DNA of 64,000 nt from Paralithodes platypus (GCA_032716605.1 CM064505.1:45760097-45824096); one strand, 5' to 3'; shown: positions 21,326-34,093, numbered from the stretch's first letter. Notes: generated by a model from the sequence alone, not told the origin. Numbers and translations: made by a program.

Positions 21326-21921
21326 TTAGTACCAACAGAATAGCGACAAAATAGGGGTAGCCTAGTATAACTGTAGATTTATCTTATTATAGGCCTACAT
21401 ATGATTATTCTAAACAGTAGCCTAAATGATTACGTATCATCGTAAAACACCCCTAGGCTATAATTATAGCAAACAATAAACCACGTAGCCTAGTGTAGCC
21501 CCGTAGCCCCGGGTGCAACCGTGCAAGTGTGCAACACACCTGCTTGGCCCTTTTCTTCTTCTTAAGAGTTGTGATGTGCAATGTACACACGGAGTAGGAA
21601 ATCTCCAGATATTTGCACAGGCGTTATTGGCGTTGGACATCATTTTTGTCCTTTTGACAGGTTGTCGGTTGTCAGAGGGATGGATTGTTTACATTTGTCA
21701 CGCGACTCGCTCGATTGGATAAATGGCAGACCGTAACCATAGGTAGGCTATATCGTCATATGCGACCATTGTAGGCCTAGGCTATATGACATTCACTGGA
21801 CCAAAATATACCAATGTATTCAGTAAAACAGTATTTAGCTGTAATTTTTGTTATAATAGTCGTTAGCTAGGAATTGGAAAACAAAATAAAATACGATATA
21901 ACCCGAAACCTTCAAACCATT

Positions 21922-22160
21922 GTTGTTGTTGTTGTTGTTATTAAAGGGCCTTCGGGTGGATGCCACCTGCTTGGCCCTAGAAGACTAACCGTCAGTGGGA
22001 CCTTAAACTATGTCGGCAATATGTGTCGCCAAAAGGAAGACACATAAGGCACGAGAGAGGCAAGAGCAGAGAACACACATCCGCTATAGCCCTAAGCTGA
22101 ACCCCTGAGACGACAAACGGCTTTTCGAGGCTTCCTTACCACGCCTTCTGATCGGCTTTC
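21922..22160 (-). mobile_element. (AAC)n-tailed retroelement, minus strand
   Basis: On the minus strand the sequence runs through GGTGGCATCCACCCGAAGGC and CCTTTAATAAC into five to six AAC units (plus-strand TTG run 21922-21939). No coding region recognised; the 5' limit is approximate. Confidence 0.55.
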
Positions 22161-23050
22161 GTTCATTTATCTGTGGCACCGTATCAATAAATTAAACATA
22201 CAGCAAACTAGGTATATGAGATACTGTATTAGTAATATGATTTATGCCTACTATATATTACAATTTACTTCTGAAGTTATAATCAAGTAGCCGTGATTAT
22301 GAACAATTTAACTACAAATTATGTGAGCGCTATTGAATCAGCTGAGGTGGTTATGTCACTATACACACCAACTGTGTATTATTAATACTATTATTATTGC
22401 CTTGATATGAGGCACCGATGCTCATTGAGAACATCCAAACCAAAGACCCACATTTGTTCATCAAGGCCATCTAAGATCAACAGGTAGAACTTTTTTGGCA
22501 AGATTAATTTGTGGTCACGATGCTCCATTTTTAGCCATCAATCACAAGATTTGGATTAAAGGTCAGACAGTGACTTGTGCGAGAGTCCCTTTTCCTACAC
22601 AGGTTAGTCCTGTTCACTGCACTAACACAACTGTAGTTTCAGTTCAGTGGTCCTATTGGTCGTAAAGGCTTTCTCCCCGACAGTCACCAAAACAACCTCA
22701 AACTTCTGATTTTTTTTTTTTTTAGGCTGTGAGCCTGAACATTCACCGCTGTACAATGAGCAGTGAAGCCTGTGAGGTCTCGTTCCAGTCTAAGGAGTGA
22801 CATAGTCCATACATACATGGAGAGTGAGACATCTGAAGCACGTCGAGTACAATGAGCACCTGCCATCTTGCCTTCACATGAGGCACGGTGCTCACTCATG
22901 GCCCGAAGCGACCCCATCTCTGAAGCCACTTCGTTCCCGTGCTTCACTGTCTCAACCCCTACACTCGTACTCTCACTCTTACACACTGCACATAATATGC
23001 TGCCCGATGACAGCCCTCTGCATGTTTCCAATCATGAATAACGAAACTTA
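22161..23050. other. Unclassified, probably decayed SINE-like sequence
   Basis: 22730-23035 repeats a GCACGGTGCTCACTCATGG / CAATGAGCACCTGCC theme and its end resembles the SINE at 13980-14359. No gene. Confidence 0.35.
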
Positions 23051-24494
23051 AACCATTTCTCCTCCTGTGCTGTTGTTTTGATCTATATTATTTCTTGTAT
23101 TAACATAAATGTCAAAGTTAGTAGCGAATACTGATTCCGAACATTGAAGAAGGAGGACCAGCCTGACATCTTTAGAAGTCTCAGGAGCGATGTAACACGA
23201 GAAGTAGATTAAATAAAAACAGTAAATAAATTAAAATAAAATAAAAGTTGACATTCCCTTTTATGCTTTCGTTATTCACTCCAAAAAAACATCTGCAAAC
23301 ACAATCACCAGGTTTCTTCGTAGAAACGCACTTTCACAGATTGGTCGCTCCGCATTAGACCTCTAAGAGATAAGCATAAGGATATAAGTATCAGAAATCA
23401 TCATTCTGACTGAAGATAAAGTACGGTATAGGCTACATGTACAATATATATATATATATACGGAACTACTTGTTAGTAAAGGAAAGTGTAGCGCTGTTAT
23501 ATTTGTTTTCCAGATTCACAAATTTCATTAGAATATCCCCCATAATAGTTAATAAATACCTACTCTATTGGAAATAGTACGTGAGGAGGAAACAAGGAGT
23601 ATATTAGTTACAAATCCACAATGTTAATAACTTTCCATAACTTAGTAAGTACAGTATTACAGGTTATTACAAAACAGCATCCCAGACACTTCATTAGTCA
23701 TTACAATGATCAAACCTTTAAAAGATGCAGGTGAATCCATACAGTGCAGTAAAAATCACTTGCTGTTGGGGGCAATTACTGGTTAAAACATGGGTCTGCC
23801 GGTTGGTGCAAGGCCAAAAATACAACGGCCTCATCTATAGAACTAAAGCTATCATTATTTTCGGCAGAGTTTGCGGTGAAAGGCACGACCGCCCTCATGC
23901 TTAATGCAGCCCCCCAAGGAAGCAGAATGATCGGAAAGGAAAGGAGAGGAAGGCCTGATAATATATTGTTCCATGATTGGCGCCAGTAAACAGGCCACGG
24001 GAGGAGGTATAGGATGAGAGTGAGGTCATTGTATTGAAAGGAAATTTAACATTGATGCTATCCAATCAATTGCAAATTAAATCTTAAGTAGATTTAAAGT
24101 GCAATGCTCAAGCTTAACTGTGGAGAAAGTAGTTACTTGTTCTGAGGCGATGGAGATAGTGCCTTGAGAAGTTGATAAATATGCATATAAGCAATGTTGG
24201 AGTATTCATCACATAGCCAGTAAAAGAATATTGCCAGTGTATGAATTACTTTTCAATTATCAAACTAATTATATATTTTCGATTGACAAGTGTTGAGATG
24301 TTGAATTTCCTTGCATATAATGATATCAGGGTGCTATCAGTGAGGCGAGTGGATGTGTTAAGCAATCCAGGTGGAAGAGGTTATCATGCTGGACGATTAT
24401 AGGAGGCGGCGGTGGAGGTGAAGGTGGTGGTAGAGGTGGTGGTGGTGGTGGTGGTGGTGTGGAAGTTGTGGAGGGTATTGGGGGTTAAACTTAC
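23051..24494. other. Unclassified intron with GGT repeat near the microexon
   Basis: Contains a GGT/GGC-rich run at 24403-24462, which is a CCA-rich tract in the transcript just after the microexon donor, and a small (TA)n at 23447-23460. Otherwise nothing recognised. Confidence 0.5.
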
Positions 24495-24524
24495 AGTCAA
24501 AGTTGTAGAGCCCTGTTTCCGGAT
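24495..24524 (-). CDS. Integrin alpha subunit, 30-bp microexon (possible cassette)
   Basis: A very short exon encoding PETGLYNFD plus the shared first and last codons. The acceptor is TTACTTCTTACAG and the donor GTAAGTTTAA, both strong. Its phase is 1-1 and its length is a multiple of three, so skipping it keeps the reading frame and removes 10 residues between blade 1 (ending TDGYK) and blade 2 (VDETLSEP). Its phase fits both neighbours exactly, which argues against chance. A CAC/ACC-rich intronic tract begins about 33 nt after the donor (plus-strand GGT run 24403-24462). No transcript evidence is available here; constitutive use is also possible. Confidence 0.75.
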
Positions 24525-27300
24525 CTGTAAGAAGTAAGCAACATACATAACGTAAGACAAACATATTTCTCCAGTGGTGAATATAAATTAAAACATTAAA
24601 AGCACGCATGATTGAAAATACAAACATTGTATCCATGGCCAAGTCAAGCACTTTTCTGATATTATGTAATTTAACCAAAACAATTAAAGTAGAGTTACCA
24701 AAAGTATTGGAATGGGGCGGGTTTTAGTTAATATATATATATATATATATATTATTAATTGGTTCAAAGGTCATGAATTAAACATCGAAGGATTAGTTCA
24801 GTTAAACTATCAGATATCTGTGTTAGGCACAACTAATTTATATAAGATCTACAACAAATATAAATATGTAATTTTTTTTTATTACAATTTTACTTCTTGT
24901 GTTTCCCAAGTACAGTATACAAATAGCTCGTGCAAACAGCTGGAACTGATAAAATGCAAATGAGATAATATATAGTTGACACACAGGAAAAGCTTCACAA
25001 GTTTGGCCTTCACACCAAGTCAACACTTCCTCACAAACACAAAACTGCTGTTGGCATGAAACTTCAGGATCATAAAAGAGAGATTGAAATGGCGTTGACA
25101 CAAAATTTGCTTTTCAATTCATGCATAGAGAGAAATTAGATTGAAGAAATGTATGTTTAACTTAGGTTAATTGAAATGGATTAGGGTGTTTGAACTGAAC
25201 ACAATCATATGTTGTTCTGTACATTTACCTACTGTTAACCTTGTCTACAGTGGGAAGAGTTCAAAGTTGTATGTCAGTGCTACATTGAAAAAGGACAGTC
25301 GAGTTCTCCTTCCGAACTCAAGGCAGTTTAGTTTCAGGTCACGTATGTACTGGTAAGTTCCAACGAGGAACATTGTTAGTCTTTAGTAGGCAAGTACCGA
25401 AAGCAGTGATTGTTGAGCCTTGTGTGAGGAGGGAGAGCCTTGGGAAGGACAGAGAGGGCCTGAAAGAACAGTCATAAAAAGAGCGTCAAGTGCGGAGTCG
25501 GTGGTGCTGGGGATGTAAATAATGAGGTGCGGTCCAAGTGGCGGCGGCCTGTCATGTGGCCACCAGCCATGCCCTCACAGCAGGAGCTGTTTACAGCCAA
25601 GTCTGGCAGTTGGTTGGGTTTGTATTTTTACAGCAGCATGCACGTCATGATATACAACGGTGGACTAGAGGCTGTCAAGGGGCCCCGGGATGTCAAGGGG
25701 CCGGGAAGTTGCAGTGGGAGACACCTGTTCACATATCAAGAAGTCTAGTCCTCAGTATTATCAACATTCGTTTTGCTGACAACCCATCATTAGATATATT
25801 ATTATAAAAGTAAATGGGCTTTGCTGTATCCAAAACAAAAGGCCGTCGGTGGGAATGCTTAAGACAGTCGAGTAATAATGGTCGATAGTATGGTGATAAA
25901 GGTGCCCCCGTGGGTATCCCTTTGACACCGACGTTTGTCTTGCATCAGCTTTGGGGATCCAGTTCTGTGTGAAGAGCAGGTGCGTCTGGTAGTGTCTGGC
26001 ACCCTTCAGAGGCACCACCTTACCCCATCTCACCGTATTATACTACACATATATGACAAATTCTGGCATTCTGAACATAACTTTCTTCTGATACTACCTC
26101 CCCAACTCTATGTAGAAATCTCAGAAGACACTTAAGCCAAATCATTTCTGCAACATCTATTAAGAATTAAAGGTGCAGATATTAGAAACAAATTGTATTC
26201 AAAATACCAAAACTCTCAATACCCTCACCACTACTAGACCTACTGCATCCCTCTACTACCACTAGACATACCGAGGTCTAAAGATAAATACACTTTCATA
26301 AATACTTTTGGTGTGTTTCGTAGCAGTCATGCACTATTAACTTCAACTCAGGACAGTCTCAAAACACCAAGATGACTCTTTTGTTTGTGATAGTTATGAA
26401 AGCCTTAATCGGAACATAAGACTATGTTCACCACACCTTTGCTCATCTCGAATTTCAAGAACTGGATCGAGTATGATACTTTGCACACGACTCTCACAAA
26501 ACACACTCTTACTTACTAAACTATACCTGCTACCACTTTGTAAATATTCTAGTACTTACTTGTTACAATAGAAATACTGCTACACTTGCTGTCGTATCAG
26601 GACATAAGTCCCTCAATTTCGATTTCAGTTTAATCTTTTGGTAACAATGAAGCTATTCATCACACATCAGAATGGCCAAGTTTTTGAACTTGTTAATCAG
26701 TATGTGGCTTGTAGAGTAGCTTTATATAACAACCAAAGGAATAGCTTTGACAGAAATTAGGAGGGTGCTAGTGAACGCAACTGTAGCGCTGTATTTACCT
26801 CTTTGCCTTATTAGGAACATGCTACATTTGCTAATCTACTTTCTGTACAATGGAGAACCGCAAACTATACCCTTAAGTGTACCCTTGCTAAAAACTGCTA
26901 CTTATCTATGAAAGAATAATAGATAACTACTCTTGTTAGGAAGTACATTATGTATCTACGGAAATAAAGTAAAATAAAGTATGCAACAGTAAAGTAAGAA
27001 TATTGTTCCTAGTTGTTTCTTCCTAGCACTGCAATTCAAAATTCAGAACAATTCACTCTGCCTTTGTGTGCAACGAAATACTACAGGTACCCTTAGAAAC
27101 AAAAAATGGTATCCAGTTAATTCTCTCAAATTATCACCTCTCTCTCTTTCACACACGATCAGTCCAATCGCACTGCATCTAGTTCCCGCTTCTGAGCGTC
27201 GCGGGTTAAGGTGGAATCACACGATACGTTTTTTTCTGACAATCTTTGATTTTGTAAACAAGAATTTTGGGATCTTTAGAAATGCAAAGATTCCACATTA
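24525..27300. other. Unclassified AT-rich intron
   Basis: Contains (TA)n near 24731-24752. Several short open frames at 25527-25807 overlap in different frames and show no recognisable protein. No repeat family identified. Confidence 0.45.
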
Positions 27301-27785
27301 GACTTTAAAAAAAGGTTGGGCAAAGTATTAATGTGACTACGCTTTAAAAGTTTGGGTAAAGTATTCATGTGACTCCGCTTTAAGGGGGTAGTGCTTGGTT
27401 TTTTGTCTATATATTTATTTATATATTTATTTTTGAGTTTCCTCGCTAGATCTCCATCACGCTTTAAAAAAATACCCCCTAGACCCCCTTTCAAGATAAA
27501 TTTGTACTTTTTTCGGTAGAAAAATGGCCCGGCCGAAGCGGTTTCTTCTAAAATTACAGGCTTGCTATCGCTCGCCAGGAAGAAATCAACACCTAAATGG
27601 CACGAAAGGTCTTAAGATTGACAACAAAATGAGGTGAAAGGTCTCACAATTGTCAAACAAACGGAACAAACGTCTTAAAATCTCAAAACTAATATGCTAA
27701 ACATGAGGGAGAAGGGGGTCCATAAAAAGCGAGTACTACCCCCCTTAAAAGGTTGGGTAAAGTATTCATGTGACTCTGCTTGAAG
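27301..27785. repeat. 36-bp tandem repeat interrupted by a TTAA-G element
   Basis: Units run GCTTTAAAAGTTTGGGTAAA then GTATTCATGTGACT. Three or four units; the third is split at its TTAA by the element at 27384-27744. Confidence 0.8.
27384..27744 (+). mobile_element. TTAA-G element, 361 bp
   Basis: Flanked by TTAA at 27380-27383 and 27745-27748. Left end GGGGGTAGTGCTTGG; reverse complement of the right end GGGGGTAGTACTCGC. Core GCTTGCTATCGCTCGCCAGG and internal units with GCACGAAAGGTCTTAAGA. Confidence 0.85.
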
Positions 27786-28179
27786 GATATGTTTCTAATA
27801 ACTTGAGGAGAGAGGTTGGCTAGGACTGTCATCTATTATAGGACTGTCATCCATCATAATTATAATTATTCTATCACACAGGCTAGAGTGAGCATTATAT
27901 TGTAAACTTACCCAAGCTATCGTCAAGCTTATAATGTGAAAATAAACTTCGAGAAATTTACAAAGTGAATATAAACACCAATTGATGATGAAAACTTAAT
28001 TGACAATATTTCGGTAAGCTCATAGTTTTGAGTTGTATTGTGTCCGAGTCATGTCATAAGTGGCCTTAAAAAGAGGCACAGGTGCTTATCAAGGCTATCT
28101 AAAAGCTTACATTTGATTAACAAGATAATAATCCCTTAAGACTAGCAGATAGGAAAGGTAAGGATAGTATAATTACCTC

Positions 28180-28181
28180 AA

Positions 28182-28217
<36 letters not shown>

Positions 28218-28524
28218 TTTGCTCCCTAGACTTCCATCAAGCCTAAGATTTTACACTCCGAAGACCTCCCTTCTAGATAAATTTGTACATTTTTCGATAG
28301 AAAAAATGTTCCGGCCGACATCCGGTTCCTCCTAAATTGCAGGCTCGCTATCACGTGCCAGGACAAAATTGGCACCTAAATGGCACGAAAGGCCTTAAAA
28401 TTGACAAAGAAATGGGGCACGAAAGGTCTTTAAAATAGCCAAACTAATGGGGCGAACATCTTAAAATATCAAAACTAATGGGGCTAAACATGAAGGAGAA
28501 GGGGGTCCAGAAATAACAGCCCCT
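28180..28524 (+). mobile_element. TTAA-G element with poly-T expanded 5' end
   Basis: Family core CAGGCTCGCTATCACGTGCC and 3' end GGGGGTCCAGAAATAACAGC, then CCCCTTAA at 28521-28528. The 5' terminus is replaced by T34 (28181-28215). Confidence 0.75.
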
Positions 28525-28589
28525 TAATCAAACGACTCGGACACATAATGTAGGAGATGTGGCATACGTGAGCAGAACTCTCGCCTTAA

Positions 28590-28916
28590 GGGGAGGTATT
28601 TAGTTTATTCCCTAGACTTCCATCAAGCTTAAAATTAAACCCCCATGACCCCCTTTCAAGATAAATTTGTACATTTTTCGGTAGAAAAATGTCCCGGCCG
28701 AAGGCCGATGCCTCTTAAATTACAGGCTCGCTATCGCTCGCCAAGAAAAAATCGACACCTAAATGGTACGAAAGGTCTTAAAATTGACAGAAATCGGGCG
28801 AACGTTCTTAAAATCGCCAAACTAATGGGGTGAACATCTTAAAAACTCTAAAGCAATGGGGCTAAACATGAGTGAGAAAGAGTTCAAGAAAAAATCCCTC
28901 AAGTGGAAATCTCCCC
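28590..28916 (+). mobile_element. TTAA-G element, 327 bp
   Basis: TTAA at 28586-28589 and 28917-28920. Left GGGGAGGTATTTAG, right GGAAATCTCCCC. The right TTAA is shared with the neighbouring TTAA-C element. Confidence 0.9.
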
Positions 28917-28920
28917 TTAA

Positions 28921-29130
28921 CCCATCCTGTACCAGCGACGTCTTTTTAAAGTTTCATTCTGGCTACAACTAATCGATTTTATTCAGTTTAGGAAGGATCT
29001 CTAGCAATTATAAGGCTTCAAACTATCTCAACCAACCCTTTTTAACTACCACTGATCCTTCCTAAGCTGCATAATATTGTCTACATATAGCCAGAATACA
29101 ATATAACACACGTCGCTGGTACTCAAAGGG
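28921..29130. mobile_element. TTAA-C MITE (piggyBac-like), 210 bp
   Basis: Left CCCATCCTGTACCAGCGACG, right CGTCGCTGGTACTCAAAGGG; TTAA at 28917-28920 and 29131-29134. Terminal inverted repeats of about 25 bp. Confidence 0.9.
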
Positions 29131-29185
29131 TTAAGAAGCTACAAGCGAAACGTCAGTAATGTGCTCCGCCTAAAATGGTGCTTAA

Positions 29186-29396
29186 CCCTTTCAAGATACG
29201 AGGACGAGCTTCTTCCTTTTCTTCTGGCTATTAGTCGACTACTTTATTCAGCTTAGGAAGGAGTTTTAGAAGTCAGAGGGTTAATTAATTTTGTTTACCC
29301 ATTTGATTTCCAAAGATCCTTCCTAAACTGCACAAAACAGTCTATTATTAGCCAAAATCTAATGGAGAAATGCGTTATCGTATCCTGAAGGGGTTA
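29186..29396. mobile_element. TTAA-C MITE (piggyBac-like)
   Basis: Left CCCTTTCAAGATACGAGGAC after TTAA (29182-29185); right ATCCTGAAGGGGTTATTAA. Confidence 0.8.
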
Positions 29397-29674
29397 TTAA
29401 ACTTCCTAATTTTGGCATCGATAATCCAATATACTTTTATCCAGCTAGAACACGCTATACTTTGAAACTTACATGTAGATAGCACAACAAGAAATAATAT
29501 CTCCTCCATACGTCCACTAAATAAGGAATAAAACCTCACGAACTAAAAGAGTAAATCATAAAATCGAAAGTTGATCAAGATGGCATAATTTAGTCTCCAG
29601 GCTCAGTTAAGTTGGGGTTGTCTGGAAGTGATGGTCGCGTCTATGGGGGCACAGTTCTGAGTCCGTAATATTAA

Positions 29675-29885
29675 CCCCCTGGGAGATTATGACGCGTTTG
29701 GACGGTTTATTCTGGCGGTCATGAGACGATTTTATACAGCTTAGGAAGGATCTGGGGGAATGGAAAGGGCCAAGAATAATTATATCCTTCAACCCTCTGA
29801 CTTCCACATACCCTTCCTAATCTGAATGCAAACGTCCAATAATAGCCAGAATAAACTGTCAAAACGCGTCAGAATCCTTATGGGG
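29675..29885. mobile_element. TTAA-C MITE (piggyBac-like), 211 bp
   Basis: TTAA at 29671-29674 and 29886-29889. Left CCCCCTGGGAGATTATGACG, right ACGCGTCAGAATCCTTATGG. Confidence 0.85.
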
Positions 29886-29989
29886 TTAAACTTCATAGCT
29901 ATAAATATTTAAATCCTAGAAATGACTTAAAAAATAACGTCGGTAATAATATCGTAACTGAAAAAGGTATAGTCCATACATTAAAGGTG

Positions 29990-30182
29990 GGATAGTAATC
30001 GTGATTCCAGACCTCTGTAACTCAAAAAGGGCTAGAGCAAATGGGCTGTACATTTCCACATCTATTGCCTGGCTGACTCTTCCTGAATGGTAGACATGAG
30101 CTTGATTGCTCTCGCCGTTTACGAGTTATAGAGGTTAGGGGACAACATTTCTGGCCTACCTATAATGAATGGACTATAGTAA
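29990..30182. mobile_element. PAL3 palindromic MITE copy
   Basis: GGGCTAGAGCAAATGGGCTG, CTATTGCCTGGCTGACTCTT, and right half ending TGGCCTACCTATAATGAATG. Confidence 0.65.
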
Positions 30183-31228
30183 TTGAGGTTTTCTTCTGGT
30201 AAAAAATAAGTCTGCCTCGTTTTTTGTAATTATTAACTAAACAAAAAATAATAATAATATCTCCTGATTCAAATGTCAAAATATTCAATGCCTAGGCTTT
30301 TCATATATCTAACATGCAGATTCTGAGCTATACATCACTGAATCTGATGAAACAAAATTATAAAATTAAGTATATATTATCAGTTATAACTAAGGAATCT
30401 AACCAAAAACTAGCTAATATACAAATAATAAACCAATGATGTTCAATATAATGTTTTCGAGCTTTCTTACAAAAAAGAATGCCACAAAAACATGATTTTG
30501 TGTCCATAACTGGAGCTACCTGTAGGGAATATAGTGCTAAAATATTAAAGAAAAACTTGATCCATTACTCCATAATCTACATACTACTACAAAGACCTGG
30601 AAATAAGCTTAAATATGCAACTGTAACTTATCATATACACCACCTAACTTGCTCTACACTATTTCTGACTCTGAGGATTCGTGAGCTTGCTACTTTGACA
30701 CATTCTTCATAGTATATTACACACTAATTATTTTGTTGGTAGATAATCCTGAAACTCCCTCTATCCTCTTTACCATACATATCTAACAAATTCACCCTCC
30801 ATATAATATGTGTATGGACTAATGGACTATTACTGGCTCTAACAATTTTTTCATGGAGGATTGGTGAGCTTGATGAACTCGATGCACCCTCAGTGGGGTT
30901 TACTAATTTACTCTCTTGCAGATAATCATACAACTTCGTTTAGCCTTCTTATCTTCTTCTGCAACAAATTCATCCTTCATCTGAAATTATTCAGACCAAT
31001 TCTGACTAACTCTATAGATAGATTATAGATAATTCACGAGTTTCTAACTCTTTTGTCTAGACTAATGACTCCAATGTATAGGAGATTCATTAGCTTGCAA
31101 AACGCAGTGTGTAGCTAAATCTAAACCTTCAACCTTCTTATGCCAAACTACTTGACTAGCTATATCTGACTCCCTACATAGACGACTGGTTAACGTGTTT
31201 GACTCTCCTTATCTTCCACTATACTCAC
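30183..31228. other. Unclassified AT-rich intron
   Basis: No gene, RNA or repeat family recognised. Confidence 0.45.
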
Positions 31229-31356
31229 TCTTGTAGCCGTCCGTGTGCACCTGCTGACAGTCACTGGTGAAAGTGGAGAGGGGACACTTCCACAGGGCGC
31301 CGGAGCGGTTGGTGCCCGGCTGTAGGTTGTGGTCCTTAGGGGCGCCCACCAGTATC
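31229..31356 (-). CDS. Integrin alpha subunit, exon for blade 1 (second half)
   Basis: A 128-bp exon reading ILVGAPKDHNLQPGTNRSG, then ALWKCPLSTFTSDCQQ, ending VHTDGYK. This matches blade 1 of integrin alpha chains (LLVGAP...Q..TNRTGALY.CP......C). NRSG is a likely N-glycosylation site. The acceptor is CTCCTTCAG and the donor GTGAGT. It starts with one base that completes a codon (TG|G would give the usual Trp before LLVGAP), so a further upstream exon coding the FGYSV part must exist. I did not find that exon in 31.4-63.7 kb. Confidence 0.95.
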
Positions 31357-31597
31357 CTGAAGGAGGAACACACAAGTTAGTTAAAATAGGACTTCAGAGG
31401 CTATCAGCCATTCAGCCCTTCTGGATTATTAAGCCAGCACACTGTAAGTCGAGATTAGTGTCAAGACTGAAGACCCTTTTGAGAACTCCAGTCCCTTGTA
31501 GACAGAAGATTAATAGCTAAACAGGGATAAACATGGATAGTTGATTGGTTGTAAACATGGATGGATGATAAGAGTGCAATAATAAACTTATAATTGT

Positions 31598-31776
31598 GAT
31601 ATCACGTTCTCTTTCATAAATCAATACCCAGTTCCTTAAGTCTGTGTTCGATATGGGAGAGGAGAATTATTGGAGTGAAAATTAACTTCATCATTGTGAA
31701 AGTGAATGATATCACGTTCTCTTTCATAAATCAATACTCAGTTCCTTAAGTCTTTGTTCGACATGGGAGAGGCAAC
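31598..31776. repeat. Partial tandem duplication, 110-bp offset
   Basis: GATATCACGTTCTCTTTCAT to GGGAGAGG occurs at 31598-31666 and again at 31708-31776 with three differences. Confidence 0.85.
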
Positions 31777-31904
31777 ACCCTTCATTCCCCCCATAATAGA
31801 GAATGGAGCCCAGGTCTTTCTATTGTATGGGGTGGCCGAGAGAAGGGCGTTGTGTTCTGACCGCCTGTGATGGTGTAAGTCATTTGTGTGAGAAAGGTGC
31901 GCTA

Positions 31905-31908
<4 letters not shown>

Positions 31909-31995
<87 letters not shown>
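31909..31995. repeat. (GA)n microsatellite
   Basis: About 87 bp of pure GA. Confidence 0.99.
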
Positions 31996-31996
<1 letters not shown>

Positions 31997-32011
31997 AGCA
32001 ATCTAACTTGT

Positions 32012-32372
32012 AAGGGGCAGGGGTTATTTTTTGGTCTATTTCTTTCTTTCTATATTTATTTATTTTATAGTTTCGTCGCTAGACCTTCATGAAGCTTCAA
32101 TAAACATCCCCTAGACCCCCTTTCAAGATAAATGGGTAAATGTTTCGGTAGAAAAATGTTCCGACCGAAGGTCAATTCCTCCTAGAATTACTGGCTCGCT
32201 ATCGCTCGCCAGGAAAAAATTGACACCTAAATGGCACGAAAGGTTTTTATATTGACAAAGAAAATGAGGCGAAAAGTCTTAAAATCGGCAAACTAATGGA
32301 ACGAACGTCTTAAAATGTCAAAACTAAGGGGACTAAACATGAGGGAGAAAAAGCAACACCTCCCCATTTTCC
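32012..32372 (+). mobile_element. TTAA-G element, decayed ends
   Basis: GGGGCAGGGGTTATTTTTTG at the left, core GGCTCGCTATCGCTCGCCAG, right end CAACACCTCCCC. TTAA flanks are mutated. Confidence 0.7.
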
Positions 32373-32521
32373 GAGCCAAGGTAATATTATCCCCCCCTAT
32401 ACCGCGGTCAAGGTCACGGTGATGGCTCGGGGAAGGTCAAATTATAGTCCCTGAAGTAATTTGAAGACAGCTATATGGATATTGCTCTCTCGCTCTCGCT
32501 TTCTTTCATTCTATATCTATA

Positions 32522-32524
<3 letters not shown>

Positions 32525-32570
<46 letters not shown>

Positions 32571-32586
32571 GTCTTTCATCTGTCAT

Positions 32587-32617
<31 letters not shown>

Positions 32618-32690
32618 CGTTCTGTCTATCGTCTCTCTCTCTCTCTCTCTCTCTCTATCACACACTCCCTCTCTCTCTCTCTCTCTGGAT
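32525..32690. repeat. (TC)n-rich microsatellite, compound
   Basis: Four TC blocks separated by TTTC and CTGTC variants. Confidence 0.97.
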
Positions 32691-34049
32691 ACATAAGTCT
32701 TGGATAGAGGTTACAGTCAGTCAGAAATACTTGAAAATCTCATTACGATAACAACGAGATGGCGAGCATTGACTAGTGAAAATCTAAAACGAGAGGAGTG
32801 TGGCTTCAACAGTTTCCAGAATAGTTCGTCAGTATATCAGATATGTTCCACCAAATATTGTTAAGATTTTGTTTACCACGACTGAGTATTAAGCGACAAC
32901 TGACAATATAAAATTCTATATTATCAACTATATTATCAAACAAAATTAAAAGGACCATCAAACCAAAATACGAATGAGCAGAGAGAAAAACAAGCAAAAA
33001 CAGATATGTTGAATTTTGTTTGTTTTATCTTACTTATCCAACCAATGTGTCAGAGCAAAGTAAGAAAGATTTTATACACTTTTAATCTAAATGCAAATCA
33101 AACGCAGTGGTAAACATTATAAAGTTTTACATCACAATGCATCTCCAACAAAGGCAAACACACTAGTAAAAACAACAGCTGCGTTTATCTCCCCAAATCC
33201 CATTATTCCTACCATCAGAGCTCGTTGGGCTAACAAGATTGCGCGCGCGGGGACACTGAGACATCCAATTTGGAGCCAACTTTAGCAATAACGGAGTTTT
33301 GGCGGGAAAGTGGGCGGAATTTGAGATGATGGGATGAATATTGAACACAGTTTTAAAGGAACATATATTGAAGACATTCTACAAAAATACCTATCAAGAT
33401 TTTTTTTTTTTTTACCATCTCGATAGCAATAGTCTTTGTAGAGTTGTATACTATTTTGTTTTCTTATTACTATTTTGTTTAAGAAGTGTGAAGTATTAAA
33501 ACATGTGTATACACTTCTTAGTTTTCGGTATTTGCCATGATAGAACTCGACAACAGATCCTTTTTCTCCACAGAAAAGGAATAATACTGATTACTAACAG
33601 ATGCATTTAGTGTTCTAGCTTAGCAATAAGATTTAATGAAGAAGTTGAATAATCTAAAGTCACAATGGCATTACAATTATGCTGTCATGCTACATTATTT
33701 TAGGAATACTACACTCTGCTACCCAAAACTATGGCATGTAATTGTTTCCATTCTGACATCACTTACAGCAATTCTATATTACACTGTACTGGAGGACATG
33801 GGATCAATTGATTAATACACAATCCGATAGTTATAAAATGGTCCTGGAGAGGCTCTGAGAACTGACGAAACTGATAGAGAGGTGTGTGTGTGTGTAGGGG
33901 GGGGGGGGGATAACATAACTCCGAGTAAATTATATAATCCTGGCACAACCTAGGGACTGAACTTAAAACTCCACAACAAATACACATAAACTAACAAACT
34001 AAGCAATGGCCAGGACCTACGTGTACAGCGAAGCAACACAAATACAAGC

Positions 34050-34056
<7 letters not shown>
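32691..34056. other. Unclassified 5' flank or intron
   Basis: A G10 run lies at 33897-33909. 33220-33310 is locally GC-rich with GCGCGCGCGG, but no promoter elements or coding exon could be supported. Confidence 0.4.

Positions 34057-34093
<37 letters not shown>
34057..34093. repeat. (TA)n microsatellite
   Basis: About 37 bp of TA. Confidence 0.97.

Noticed and set aside
25527..25807. Two overlapping frames of 73 and 89 codons
   Set aside because: No recognisable domain, no fitting splice sites with the integrin phases.
33220..33310. CpG-rich promoter for the integrin gene
   Set aside because: Less than 100 bp of GC-rich sequence, no initiator or exon can be tied to it, and it lies inside the presumed transcribed region.
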